A DNA stretch of 64,000 nt from Candidatus Laterigemmans baculatus (GTDB lineage: Bacteria; Planctomycetota; Planctomycetia; Pirellulales; Pirellulaceae): NCBI RefSeq assembly GCF_010367455.1, contig NZ_WRPR01000077.1:155382-219381 (forward strand), given 5' to 3'. The notes below the pieces were generated by a model. The model made no database searches. It saw nothing but the letters and a program-made list of their open reading frames with translations, and was not told the DNA's origin. Positions 1 to 7,170 of this stretch are shown here, piece by piece. The translations under genes were made by a program, and so were the position numbers. Position 1 is the stretch's first letter. The number at the start of each line of letters is the position of its first letter.

Positions 1-2
1 GG

Positions 3-1667
3 CTGGTGCACGAAGCGACTCGGGGTGCCGACGGCGAACTGCAGGCGGCTACTCTGTATGGCTATTCGCACACGCAGGAGATCACCCGCTCGCTCAGCGA
101 TGGCAATGGGGTCATCCAGCAGACGCATCGCTACGAGTACGATTTGCAGGGCCGCCTGCATGCGGCGACGGTCAGCGATTTCGAAGCCGGAGCGTTAGGT
201 AGCGCGAGCCGGTCGACGTACCGCTACGACCACACGGGGATTCGGGTCGGTTCTCTGGCCGAACGGGACGCGAACGGTGACGGGGAGCCCGAGAGTCGGC
301 TGGAGACCGTTTATCTGGTCGACCACGCCAACTTCACGGGCTACCAGCAAGTGGTGCGAGAGGTGGTGTCGGATGTGGCGACGGGCGACATGGTCCGCGT
401 CGTCGACTACACGTACGGCGAAGACGAGCTGACGCAGACGGTCGCCGAGTTTGGAGGTGAAGGCGATCGGGTGAGCACGCATACCTTTGTGCACGACGCC
501 CACGCAAGCGTTCGAGCGTTACTGGACGCCACCGCCACGATCGTGGTTTCGGACTCGCAGCCGCAGATCTACTTCTACGACGCCTACGGAACCCTCCAAG
601 GCGGCCCCGAGCGGCCGATCACCAGCCTGCTCTACAGCGGCGAGCGTTTTGAAGCGGGAACGGGGCAGCAGTATTTGCGGGCGCGTTATTACCATCCCGC
701 GCAAGGCCGCTTCAGCCGACTTGATCCCTTTGCCGGCAATCAGCAAGAGCCGCAGAGCTACCACAAATACGCCTACGCCCACAGCGACCCCATCCAAGGC
801 ACAGACCCGACGGGGATGTTCACCCTTTCGAGCACCCTGTCGGCAAATACCACGTCGTCGGAGATGCGAGCAGGGAAGGCTGCGAGTGTTGTTTCAACGG
901 TAGGGCGTGCGCTACGGAGCTTGGTATGGAATATTGCTTTGGCACGAGCTGTACTCGAGATCGAGTCGGCAATGCAACCTGTCGTACCGATACCACGACA
1001 GAAGGTGATCGCGGATTATGATTACGCACTATTGGCGGAGGCGGGTTATGAAACTGCTGACTTGACTGCAGTGCAAAGGCGTGGGTGGCGGGATCTGAGA
1101 GCCATACCAAATTTTGATACTGGGTTCCACGCAAGGCTTTTTCAACGTGGTGATGAACTCGTCCTTTCTTATGCTGGAACACTTACCACGCCCGATTGGA
1201 TTAACAACTTGCAGCAGGGAGTGTTGGGTGACGCACCTCAGTATCAACAAGCAATTGCAGAGATTGAAGGGCTTGAGGGGAGATTCGGTCGCATTGATCG
1301 TTTTGTCGGACACTCGCTTGGGGGTGGCCTAGCGTCTGCGGCAGCGATTGTGTCCAATCGGCCAGCGACTACTTTCAACGCTGCAGGCGTTAATCCACAT
1401 TTTGTCGCTCGCTTCGGAGAGAGTCTTGCGGGAGCAGATCTTTTGATCGAGGCCTATCGTGTGCGAGGTGAGATTCTTTCTACATTGCAGAATGCCTCGC
1501 CTGGGTGGGCGCCGTCGCCATGGTTCGGCGTCAGTGTGGTCGGCCACGTCGGATCGGCTGCGCCGGATTCGGTGGGTCGCAATCTTTGGTTAGAAGGGCG
1601 TAGTTGGAGTATGGTTGTCCGACACTTCATGAGTGAAGTGTTCATTGGTATGTGGAAGATGATTTGA
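3..1667 (+). CDS. RHS repeat protein with C-terminal lipase-like toxin domain (5' end outside window)
   Basis: The reading frame is open at the left edge, so this is the C-terminal part of a larger RHS/YD-repeat protein. YD-type repeats run to about residue 250 of the visible part, with the RHS core ending in a DPTG box at nt 804-815 (cf. the conserved DPxG after which RHS cages are cleaved). After it comes a sequence of different character with a lipase-class-3-like core: WINNLQQG, then GHSLGGG (serine codon at nt 1314) and FNAAG, and a late His in RHFMSEVF as candidate catalytic His. By family knowledge the tip is a polymorphic effector released from the RHS shell; a phospholipase-type activity is inferred. 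The tip is visibly more A+T-rich than the RHS core (about 52% G+C in row 1081-1140 against about 62% in row 61-120), which fits tip replacement. The stop TGA overlaps the next gene's ATG by one base. Confidence 0.85.
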   Translation: MVHEATRGADGELQAATLYGYSHTQEITRSLSDGNGVIQQTHRYEYDLQGRLHAATVSDFEAGALGSASRSTYRYDHTGIRVGSLAERDANGDGEPESRLETVYLVDHANFTGYQQVVREVVSDVATGDMVRVVDYTYGEDELTQTVAEFGGEGDRVSTHTFVHDAHASVRALLDATATIVVSDSQPQIYFYDAYGTLQGGPERPITSLLYSGERFEAGTGQQYLRARYYHPAQGRFSRLDPFAGNQQEPQSYHKYAYAHSDPIQGTDPTGMFTLSSTLSANTTSSEMRAGKAASVVSTVGRALRSLVWNIALARAVLEIESAMQPVVPIPRQKVIADYDYALLAEAGYETADLTAVQRRGWRDLRAIPNFDTGFHARLFQRGDELVLSYAGTLTTPDWINNLQQGVLGDAPQYQQAIAEIEGLEGRFGRIDRFVGHSLGGGLASAAAIVSNRPATTFNAAGVNPHFVARFGESLAGADLLIEAYRVRGEILSTLQNASPGWAPSPWFGVSVVGHVGSAAPDSVGRNLWLEGRSWSMVVRHFMSEVFIGMWKMI

Positions 1668-2419
1668 TGGTGTGTCGATATCGCAAATCCAGCTCGTATG
1701 TTTGGGCTGGAGCTTGGGCTCTTCTGTTTTGTTTTGCCGTTCTTCTAGCTGGTTGTCATGGTCATGTCGCAGGGGGTGTTGATGTGTGGGACGCCGTCGA
1801 TATGGACGACCCGACAGCGATCGCGGTATATGCATCTTCTGGAGGTGATTTGGATGTACTGAATGGTGACGGAAGTACGCCTCTTTGGGTGGCCTTGGAA
1901 GGCGACCACAAAGATAGTTATGAGGCGTTGTTAAGTTACGGAGCCAATCCGAATGTTGTCATGAGTGGCAAGCGGGTTGTCACTCATTGGGCTGCGATGA
2001 AGGAGGATGCGTGGTGGCTTAAGAAGGCCTTGGAGCGAGGGGCAGATCCTAATCTTATTAATTACGGACGGGGGCGGCCGCTTGAAGGAGGTCCACTCAA
2101 GGCAGCGATAAGTAACGGAACACTAGAGAATGTGAGACTGCTAGTTGAGTATGGAGCTGATATAAACAGACCTGATGAGCCGCTTTGCCACCCTCTGGCG
2201 ACTGCAGCGGCACAGGTTCGGTTTGACGTTGTTCTCTACTTGCTCGAGCAAGGCGCCGACTATGAACGAGCTCAGTGTGCGGGAATAACATTTCTCGACA
2301 ATATTCGCACCAAGGTCGAGAACCGGGATCGGTGGTTTCGGTTGGAGGAGGATCGCAAGGGTCTGGATGCGGTGCGGGAGTGGTTGGAGACCCGGGGAGT
2401 GGAGTTCGAAGACGCGTAG
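1667..2419 (+). CDS. Ankyrin-repeat lipoprotein, candidate immunity protein for the RHS lipase tip
   Basis: 250 residues from the ATG that overlaps the RHS stop (TGATG), a translational-coupling arrangement; an in-frame GTG 15 bases upstream is possible but gives a poorer signal peptide. Residues 1-30 form a lipoprotein signal (KSSS, hydrophobic stretch, then LLAGC with Cys30). The mature part carries ankyrin-like units: GSTPLWVAL, ALLSYGANPN, ALERGADPN, LLVEYGADIN, LLEQGADYE. It would be membrane-anchored and face the periplasm. Lipase effectors are often paired with periplasmic lipoprotein immunity proteins, and ankyrin repeats are a known immunity fold in polymorphic toxin systems, so protection against the neighbouring tip is the favoured role (inference). 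The low-G+C character continues through this gene, suggesting the pair moves as one cassette. Confidence 0.8.
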   Translation: MVCRYRKSSSYVWAGAWALLFCFAVLLAGCHGHVAGGVDVWDAVDMDDPTAIAVYASSGGDLDVLNGDGSTPLWVALEGDHKDSYEALLSYGANPNVVMSGKRVVTHWAAMKEDAWWLKKALERGADPNLINYGRGRPLEGGPLKAAISNGTLENVRLLVEYGADINRPDEPLCHPLATAAAQVRFDVVLYLLEQGADYERAQCAGITFLDNIRTKVENRDRWFRLEEDRKGLDAVREWLETRGVEFEDA

Positions 2420-2728
2420 CTGCGAGTTGAACGATCGCGCGTTTGCCGCAGCCCGAAGGGCGGAAACCGATCAGGCCAGGGCAGAGCGTTCGCGGCGAAG
2501 CCGCTGAGCGCCGCCCTGGGTTTGGGATGCAATTCAGACGTAACGCCCTGTAAGGGCAACCCATGATTGGCGGCCCGCGAAGACGCGCAGCGACGCCCTG
2601 GGCTGGTCTGTCGAAGCCCCTGCGGGGCGGTTGCGCCGTGCTGGCCGATCTGCGGTACGCGGTATGCTGTGCGCCACTGCTGCAGTCTTTCCTTGGTTTC
2701 ACTTCCTTGAGCTTGGGCGGCACCGCGT
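2420..2728. repeat. Gene-free stretch with many small inverted repeats, probable intergenic repeat element
   Basis: Between the ankyrin lipoprotein and the AI-2E family gene there is no convincing gene. The G+C-rich stretch about 2440-2640 holds a chain of short self-complementary motifs: CCCTGTAAGGG, CCCCTGCGGGG, and GCGGCGAAGCCGC. The longest frames here on either strand are low-complexity and have no recognisable domain. The composition resembles repeat copies common between planctomycete genes, but only one copy is present in the window, so repeat status is an inference. Confidence 0.4.
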
Positions 2729-3823
2729 ATGAGTTCCCCACCGGAGCACTCAGCCCGTGACTTCGAATCGGCCGAGAAGCCATCACGTTCCTTTGTCGCC
2801 CGCGCGCTGACGGTCGTCGGGCTGGTCGTGCTGGCGATCCTGGTGCTCGCCACGATCTGGCACGCCCCGGACGTGTTTTTGGTGATTTTTGCCGGCGTTC
2901 TCTTGGGCGTCTTTTTGTACAGCCTCAGCGAGACGCTGTGCCGCTGGCTGCCACTCCGCTACGGCTGGTGTTTGACGCTCGTGACGCTGGTCGTGTTCGG
3001 CAGCTTTTTAGGGCTGATGGTCTATCTGGTTCCGCAGATCGTGGACCGCGTCAGCGCCCTCGGCACGCAGCTTGGCGATGCGCTGACGCAGTTGCGTGAG
3101 CGGGTTGCGGCAGCCCCGTCGGGAGAACAGCTGCTGAAGTATCTGCCGACGTTTGAAGAGCTCGAAGCAGGCCGCTCGCGGTGGGTGCCGGCGATGGGCA
3201 CGATGGTCCAGTCCACTTTCGGCGTGCTGGTCAATATCGTGGTCATCTTTTTCGTAGGTCTGTACACGGCCGCCGATCCCGAGGTGTATCGGCAAGGGAT
3301 CATCAAGCTCTTTCCGCCGCCGCGGCGGACCCACATTGCCCAGGTTCTGAGTCGAGTGCGGATCACGCTCTGGCGTTGGATCCTGGGGCGGCTGTTCGAG
3401 ATGACGGTGATCGGCGTCGCCACCGCGATCGGGCTGTGGCTGCTGGGGATTCCGCTTGCAGTGACGATGGGCGTGATCGCTGGATTGCTGACGTTCATCC
3501 CCAACATCGGTCCCGTCCTGTCGGTGATCCCTCCGCTCCTGCTGGCGCTCTCCCAGGGCCCGATGATGGGCGTGTACGTGATCCTGCTGTACACCGGATT
3601 GCAGTTCGTCGAGAGCTATTTGCTGACTCCGATGGTCCAGCAGCATCAAGTTTCGCTGCCGCCGGCGCTGGTGATCGCCGTGCAGGTCTTGATGGGAGTG
3701 CTGGCCGGGTTGCTGGGAATCGCGCTGGCGACGCCACTGGCCGCAGCCGTGCTCGTCCTGGTCCAGGATCTGTACGTCCAGGACGTGCTGCACGACGACG
3801 TCGAAATGGTCAGCGACAAGTGA
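2729..3823 (+). CDS. AI-2E family transporter (YdiK/PerM-like membrane protein)
   Basis: 364 residues. After a cytoplasmic N-terminus of about 25 residues there are hydrophobic segments (VVGLVVLAILVLAT, VFLVIFAGVLLGVFLY, LVTLVVFGSFLGLMVYL), a soluble middle part (about 105-150), then further membrane helices with GLLTFIPNIGPVLSVIPP, the most conserved motif of the UPF0118/AI-2E exporter family, and QFVESYLLTPMV near the end. Length fits the family. Members are variously proposed as exporters of small signals or as Na+/H+ antiporters, so the substrate is unknown. It stands alone: repeats lie on both sides and the next gene is convergent. Confidence 0.9.
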   Translation: MSSPPEHSARDFESAEKPSRSFVARALTVVGLVVLAILVLATIWHAPDVFLVIFAGVLLGVFLYSLSETLCRWLPLRYGWCLTLVTLVVFGSFLGLMVYLVPQIVDRVSALGTQLGDALTQLRERVAAAPSGEQLLKYLPTFEELEAGRSRWVPAMGTMVQSTFGVLVNIVVIFFVGLYTAADPEVYRQGIIKLFPPPRRTHIAQVLSRVRITLWRWILGRLFEMTVIGVATAIGLWLLGIPLAVTMGVIAGLLTFIPNIGPVLSVIPPLLLALSQGPMMGVYVILLYTGLQFVESYLLTPMVQQHQVSLPPALVIAVQVLMGVLAGLLGIALATPLAAAVLVLVQDLYVQDVLHDDVEMVSDK

Positions 3824-3825
3824 TG

Positions 3826-3891
3826 GTCGCCTTTCGCTCCGCGAAAGTTGCGGAAGGTGCTGCGCTGCTTTCGCGGAGCGAAAGGCGACTA
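3826..3891. repeat. Repeat A: inverted pair of GTCGCCTTTCGCTCCGCGAAAG units
   Basis: A forward unit (GTCGCCTTTCGCTCC then GCGAAAG) is followed by its reverse complement, giving a long hairpin with a short loop. Each unit also folds on itself (CTTTCG/CGAAAG around CTCCG). It lies between two convergent genes and the stop codon of the minus-strand PPC gene (3889-3891) falls inside it. It could act as a bidirectional terminator (inference). The same unit forms an array at 33325-33533. Confidence 0.85.
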
Positions 3892-5784
3892 CTTGGCGAG
3901 GGTCAGCCAGACTGCCGAATGCTTGCCGGCGAAGGGGGGCGTGAGCGCAAAAGTTGCTGACCGTTCCAGCTCGGGAGTTCCTTCGACCAGGCCGACGATG
4001 CGGACGGTTCCGCCAGTCGGCTGAGCGTCCTCGGTCGCCTCGAGGACCAGGCTGACTTCCTTCTCCGTGGCTCCTTTGCCTTCGGAGACGACCGGTTTGG
4101 CCTCGACGCCTGGGGGCAATCCGTGGCAGCGGACGGTGATCGAGTCGGCCATTCCGGAGCGGCGCTCGACGGCGACGGGGATCGTGACGCTGCCGCCAGG
4201 CTTGAGCACGAAGCGGTTGTCCTTGAGCGTCAGGGCGAAGTCGGCCGCCGCCGGTTCGACCGTCAACCGGTAGACGAACCGCTGGCCGCCGCGATCGTGC
4301 AAATCTTGGACTTCGACCGCGTACTGGCCGTCGGCCGGCGGGTCGAATTCGAAACTCACGTCGCCGCGTTGGCGTCCGGCATCTTTCCTTTCCAAAATCT
4401 TGCGTTCGGCATCGCGGACGACGACGACCGGGTCGAGCGGGAAGGCGAGCTCACGCGACTCGAGCGTGATTCGCAGTCGCTCTCCTTTCGAGGCGGTAAA
4501 CCGGACCGCACCGACTTCGCCTGCTGCGGCCAGTCGGCCCGAAGCGACGATTGGCAGAGCGACTTCGACGGCGTCGGTGAATTGGGGGTTGGCGGCGGGC
4601 AGGCTCGGCACGAGCACGGTCCGCTCGACCGTAGTCCGCTCGACTGTGGTCAGTTCGGCCGTGCCAGGCAGGTCGGGCGCGAACGCCCGCCAATCGGTCG
4701 CCCCATCGGCAGTTGGCTGGGGAGTGGCAGCGATGCCCTCCGGCGGCAGCCCGCTGCCGAACAGCCGGATCTCGGTCTCGGCGGCGGTCGAGCTCTCGAC
4801 GGTCAGCGGCAGGGCGTGGTCGACGATGCCTTGGGGGCTGAGCGTGAGGCGATAGATATAGGGGTCGCCCCCCGCGAATCCGATGGTGCTGTTGGGATCG
4901 GCGGGGAATCCAAACGCACGGACGACGTAGGTGCCGGCCCGCTCGGCACGGAACTCGAGTTGGGGATCGAGTCCATGGGCGTCGTGGTTTTGCTCGAGCA
5001 CGTAGGCTTCGGTTCGCGGCGGCAGCGGCGAGACCGACGAGGTGGGCTGCTGGACCAGTTCGGCGATCTGCAGGATGGCATCGACCGGCGAGCCGAGGAT
5101 CGTTTGCGCCTGGAGCCGAGCCACGACCGACTGGCCTGCCTCGAGGGTGAACGAGAAAGCGTCGACGTCACCGGAGCGATTGAAACGACCGTTGACCGTC
5201 ACCGGAAGCTCGACCGCTTGGCCCCATGCGAGCCGCTGGACCTCGTCTTTGTCGGCTTCGTCTGCTTTGGCAGCTTCGTCTGCTTTGGCAGCTTCGTCCG
5301 CTTTGGCAGCTTCGTCCGCTTTCTTGGCGGCAGCCTCTTGGGGCGGCCCGTCGTTCGGTTCGGCTTCGACGATCTCGGGCAACTGATCGAGGATCAGCGG
5401 TCGCAGATCGGAGGCTCCTTCGGCGTTAGTCAGCCGCAGCCAGTAGACGCCCGGCAGGGCTTCGGCTGCGGGCTCGACGCGGAACTTTCCTTTCTCTTCG
5501 AGCGGCGTCACTTTCAATCCGGGCGTATCGCACCAGACTTCGACGGGCCAGCTGCCGGGATCGCCGCCAGCGGTGATTTCAAACGCTTCGCCTCGCGGTC
5601 CACCGGCCGGGAAGAAATAGTTCAGCGTGGGTGCCGCCGCCGAGGCACTCGAAGTGAGCAACAGCCACGCAGCACCGTAGAGGGCACTGCGGCGGAAGAA
5701 CCGGACGCTAGCGCGTGGCGGCTGATCGGACGAACAAGGACCATCAAGGGCACCGCGGCAGGCACGATCACGGAAAACGAGCAC
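3889..5784 (-). CDS. Secreted PPC-domain protein of a DUF1549/DUF1501 cluster
   Basis: About 631 residues from a GTG placed 5 bases after the DUF1501 stop; this start is the first that makes sense, although the frame stays open upstream inside the DUF1501 gene. A hydrophobic signal (SALYGAAWLLLTSSASA) is followed by LNYFFPAGGPRGE, an N-terminal module usual in these planctomycete proteins, then two bacterial pre-peptidase C-terminal (PPC) domains: one around DVDAFSFTLEAGQ and one around VGAVRFTASKGERLRI, and a C-terminal beta domain. Between module and first PPC lies an Ala/Lys/Asp/Glu tandem repeat (ADEAAK units, 18-base repeats at about 5260-5330). Third gene of the operon DUF1549 - DUF1501 - PPC; exported, with a binding or structural role rather than a visible active site. 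Residues before the signal are encoded by a copy of the GCTA-hairpin repeat. Confidence 0.8.
   Translation of the reverse strand: MLVFRDRACRGALDGPCSSDQPPRASVRFFRRSALYGAAWLLLTSSASAAAPTLNYFFPAGGPRGEAFEITAGGDPGSWPVEVWCDTPGLKVTPLEEKGKFRVEPAAEALPGVYWLRLTNAEGASDLRPLILDQLPEIVEAEPNDGPPQEAAAKKADEAAKADEAAKADEAAKADEADKDEVQRLAWGQAVELPVTVNGRFNRSGDVDAFSFTLEAGQSVVARLQAQTILGSPVDAILQIAELVQQPTSSVSPLPPRTEAYVLEQNHDAHGLDPQLEFRAERAGTYVVRAFGFPADPNSTIGFAGGDPYIYRLTLSPQGIVDHALPLTVESSTAAETEIRLFGSGLPPEGIAATPQPTADGATDWRAFAPDLPGTAELTTVERTTVERTVLVPSLPAANPQFTDAVEVALPIVASGRLAAAGEVGAVRFTASKGERLRITLESRELAFPLDPVVVVRDAERKILERKDAGRQRGDVSFEFDPPADGQYAVEVQDLHDRGGQRFVYRLTVEPAAADFALTLKDNRFVLKPGGSVTIPVAVERRSGMADSITVRCHGLPPGVEAKPVVSEGKGATEKEVSLVLEATEDAQPTGGTVRIVGLVEGTPELERSATFALTPPFAGKHSAVWLTLAK
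5698..5726 (-). repeat. GCTA-hairpin repeat, single alpha arm, inside the 5' end of the PPC gene
   Basis: Read on the minus strand it is CAGCCGCCACGCGCTAGCG followed by TCCGGTTC. The ACGC/GCGT stem with GCTA loop is identical to the alpha arms at 14342-14414, 24750-24870 and 29163-29235. Here it is translated (SDQPPRASVRF) as part of the N-terminus of the PPC protein. Confidence 0.8.
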
Positions 5785-5789
5785 GTCGG

Positions 5790-7133
5790 TCAGCCCATCA
5801 GTTCGGGAATCGGGGAGGGATCGCTGACCAGGAGCGTCGGGCGACCTTCTTGGGTGTAGTAATGCTTGGTGAGATCCATCCCGAGTTTGGCATAGACGGT
5901 CGAGACGAAGTTCTCGGGCGACAGGACCCGTTCGACCGCCGCATAGCCACGCGGGTCGGTCGCTCCGATCACCTGTCCGCGGGGCGTGCCACCGCCGGCG
6001 AACAGGACGCTCATCGCGTTGGACCAGTGATCGCGGCCGCCGTCCTTGTTGATCTGCGGCGTGCGACCGAATTCGCCGAGCGCGATCACGAGCGTCGAAT
6101 CGAGCAGCCCCCGTTCGTCGAGGTCTTCGATCAGCGTCGCGAGCGTGTTGTCCCAAGCGGGCATCCGCTTGTCGTAGGCGCTGAACAGATTCGTGTGGTG
6201 GTCCCAGCCGCCATCGTTGATCGTGATGAAGGGCACGCCCGCTTCGACCAGTCGCCGTGCGAGCAGCGCCCGTTGGCCGAACCCGTTGCGGCCGTACCGC
6301 TCGCGGACCGCGTCCGATTCCTGGTGGATGTCGAAGGCTCGCTGGGCGTCGGTCGAGGTCACCAGCTGGTAGCCTTGCTGGTAGAACTCATCGCCGGCCC
6401 GGACCGGATCGGCGGCCGCCTCCTCTTCGATCCGCTGCATCCGGTCGACCAGCTGGCGGAGTTCACGCCGCTGCAGGAAACGGTCATTGGCCAGCCCCCG
6501 CGGGATCGCCACGTCGCGGATCTGGAAGTCGGCGCGGTTCGGATCGCCACCGACGACGAACGGAGCGTGTTCGGCGCCGAGGAAGCTGGGGCCACCGGAC
6601 CGCGTCATCGAGGGCAGGGAAAAGTAGGGGGGCAGACCGGGAGGCGAGCTGCATTCCCGCGAGGCGACCGAACCCATGCTGGGATGGAAGCTGACGAACG
6701 CGCCGCAGCCGACCGGAATCCGCGGCGGCGAACCGGTCATCATGTAGTGGTTTCCCGCTCCGTGATTGCCCTGGTTGTGGCAGATCGAGCGGATCACGGT
6801 CGTGCGATCGGCAATCCCCGCGAGCCGCTCCATCCGCTGCGAGTAGTGCACGCCGGGGAGCTTGGTCGCGATCGGGTGGTACTGGCCGCGGATCTCGACC
6901 GGAGCGTCGGGTTTCGGGTCGAACGTTTCGTAGTGCGAGGGCCCGCCGTCCATCCAGATCAGGATGCAAGCCTTGGCCTGAGCCGGACGCCTGCCGCTGC
7001 CGGGTTCGACGTTGCTGGCGGCCAGCGCTTGCGACCGCAGGGCACCGACCAAGCCACCGGCAACGATTCCCTCCAAACCCAGTTTAAGGCAGTCGCGTCG
7101 GGTGACGCCGGCACAGTTGCGATGCAGAGACAT
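5790..7133 (-). CDS. DUF1501 domain protein, Tat-exported (pair 1)
   Basis: 447 residues from the ATG preceded by AAAGGG about 7 bases upstream; an in-frame TTG 18 bases earlier is less likely. The N-terminus carries a twin-arginine type signal (TRRDCLKLG then a hydrophobic stretch ending near QALAAS). The body shows the DUF1501 hallmarks of the alkaline-phosphatase/sulfatase-like fold: ILIWMDGGPSHYETFDP, a RSICHNQGNHGAGNHYMMTG stretch, FITINDGGWDHHTN, and LGEFGRTPQINKDGGRDHW. These hold the Asp/His residues expected to bind metals. It lies 37 bases after a DUF1549/DUF1553 gene and 5 bases before a PPC gene, so it is the middle gene of an operon. Substrate is unknown; family members are planctomycete-enriched. 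Confidence 0.92.
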   Translation of the reverse strand: MSLHRNCAGVTRRDCLKLGLEGIVAGGLVGALRSQALAASNVEPGSGRRPAQAKACILIWMDGGPSHYETFDPKPDAPVEIRGQYHPIATKLPGVHYSQRMERLAGIADRTTVIRSICHNQGNHGAGNHYMMTGSPPRIPVGCGAFVSFHPSMGSVASRECSSPPGLPPYFSLPSMTRSGGPSFLGAEHAPFVVGGDPNRADFQIRDVAIPRGLANDRFLQRRELRQLVDRMQRIEEEAAADPVRAGDEFYQQGYQLVTSTDAQRAFDIHQESDAVRERYGRNGFGQRALLARRLVEAGVPFITINDGGWDHHTNLFSAYDKRMPAWDNTLATLIEDLDERGLLDSTLVIALGEFGRTPQINKDGGRDHWSNAMSVLFAGGGTPRGQVIGATDPRGYAAVERVLSPENFVSTVYAKLGMDLTKHYYTQEGRPTLLVSDPSPIPELMG

Positions 7134-7170
7134 AGGATTCCCTTTATTCAAGGAGCCATAAACCGCGGGT

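Noticed and set aside
2097..2853. Minus-strand frames opposite the ankyrin gene and the following gap
   Set aside because: No domain and Ser/Arg/Pro-rich; part is intergenic repeat sequence. The plus-strand ankyrin lipoprotein is supported by repeats and a lipobox.
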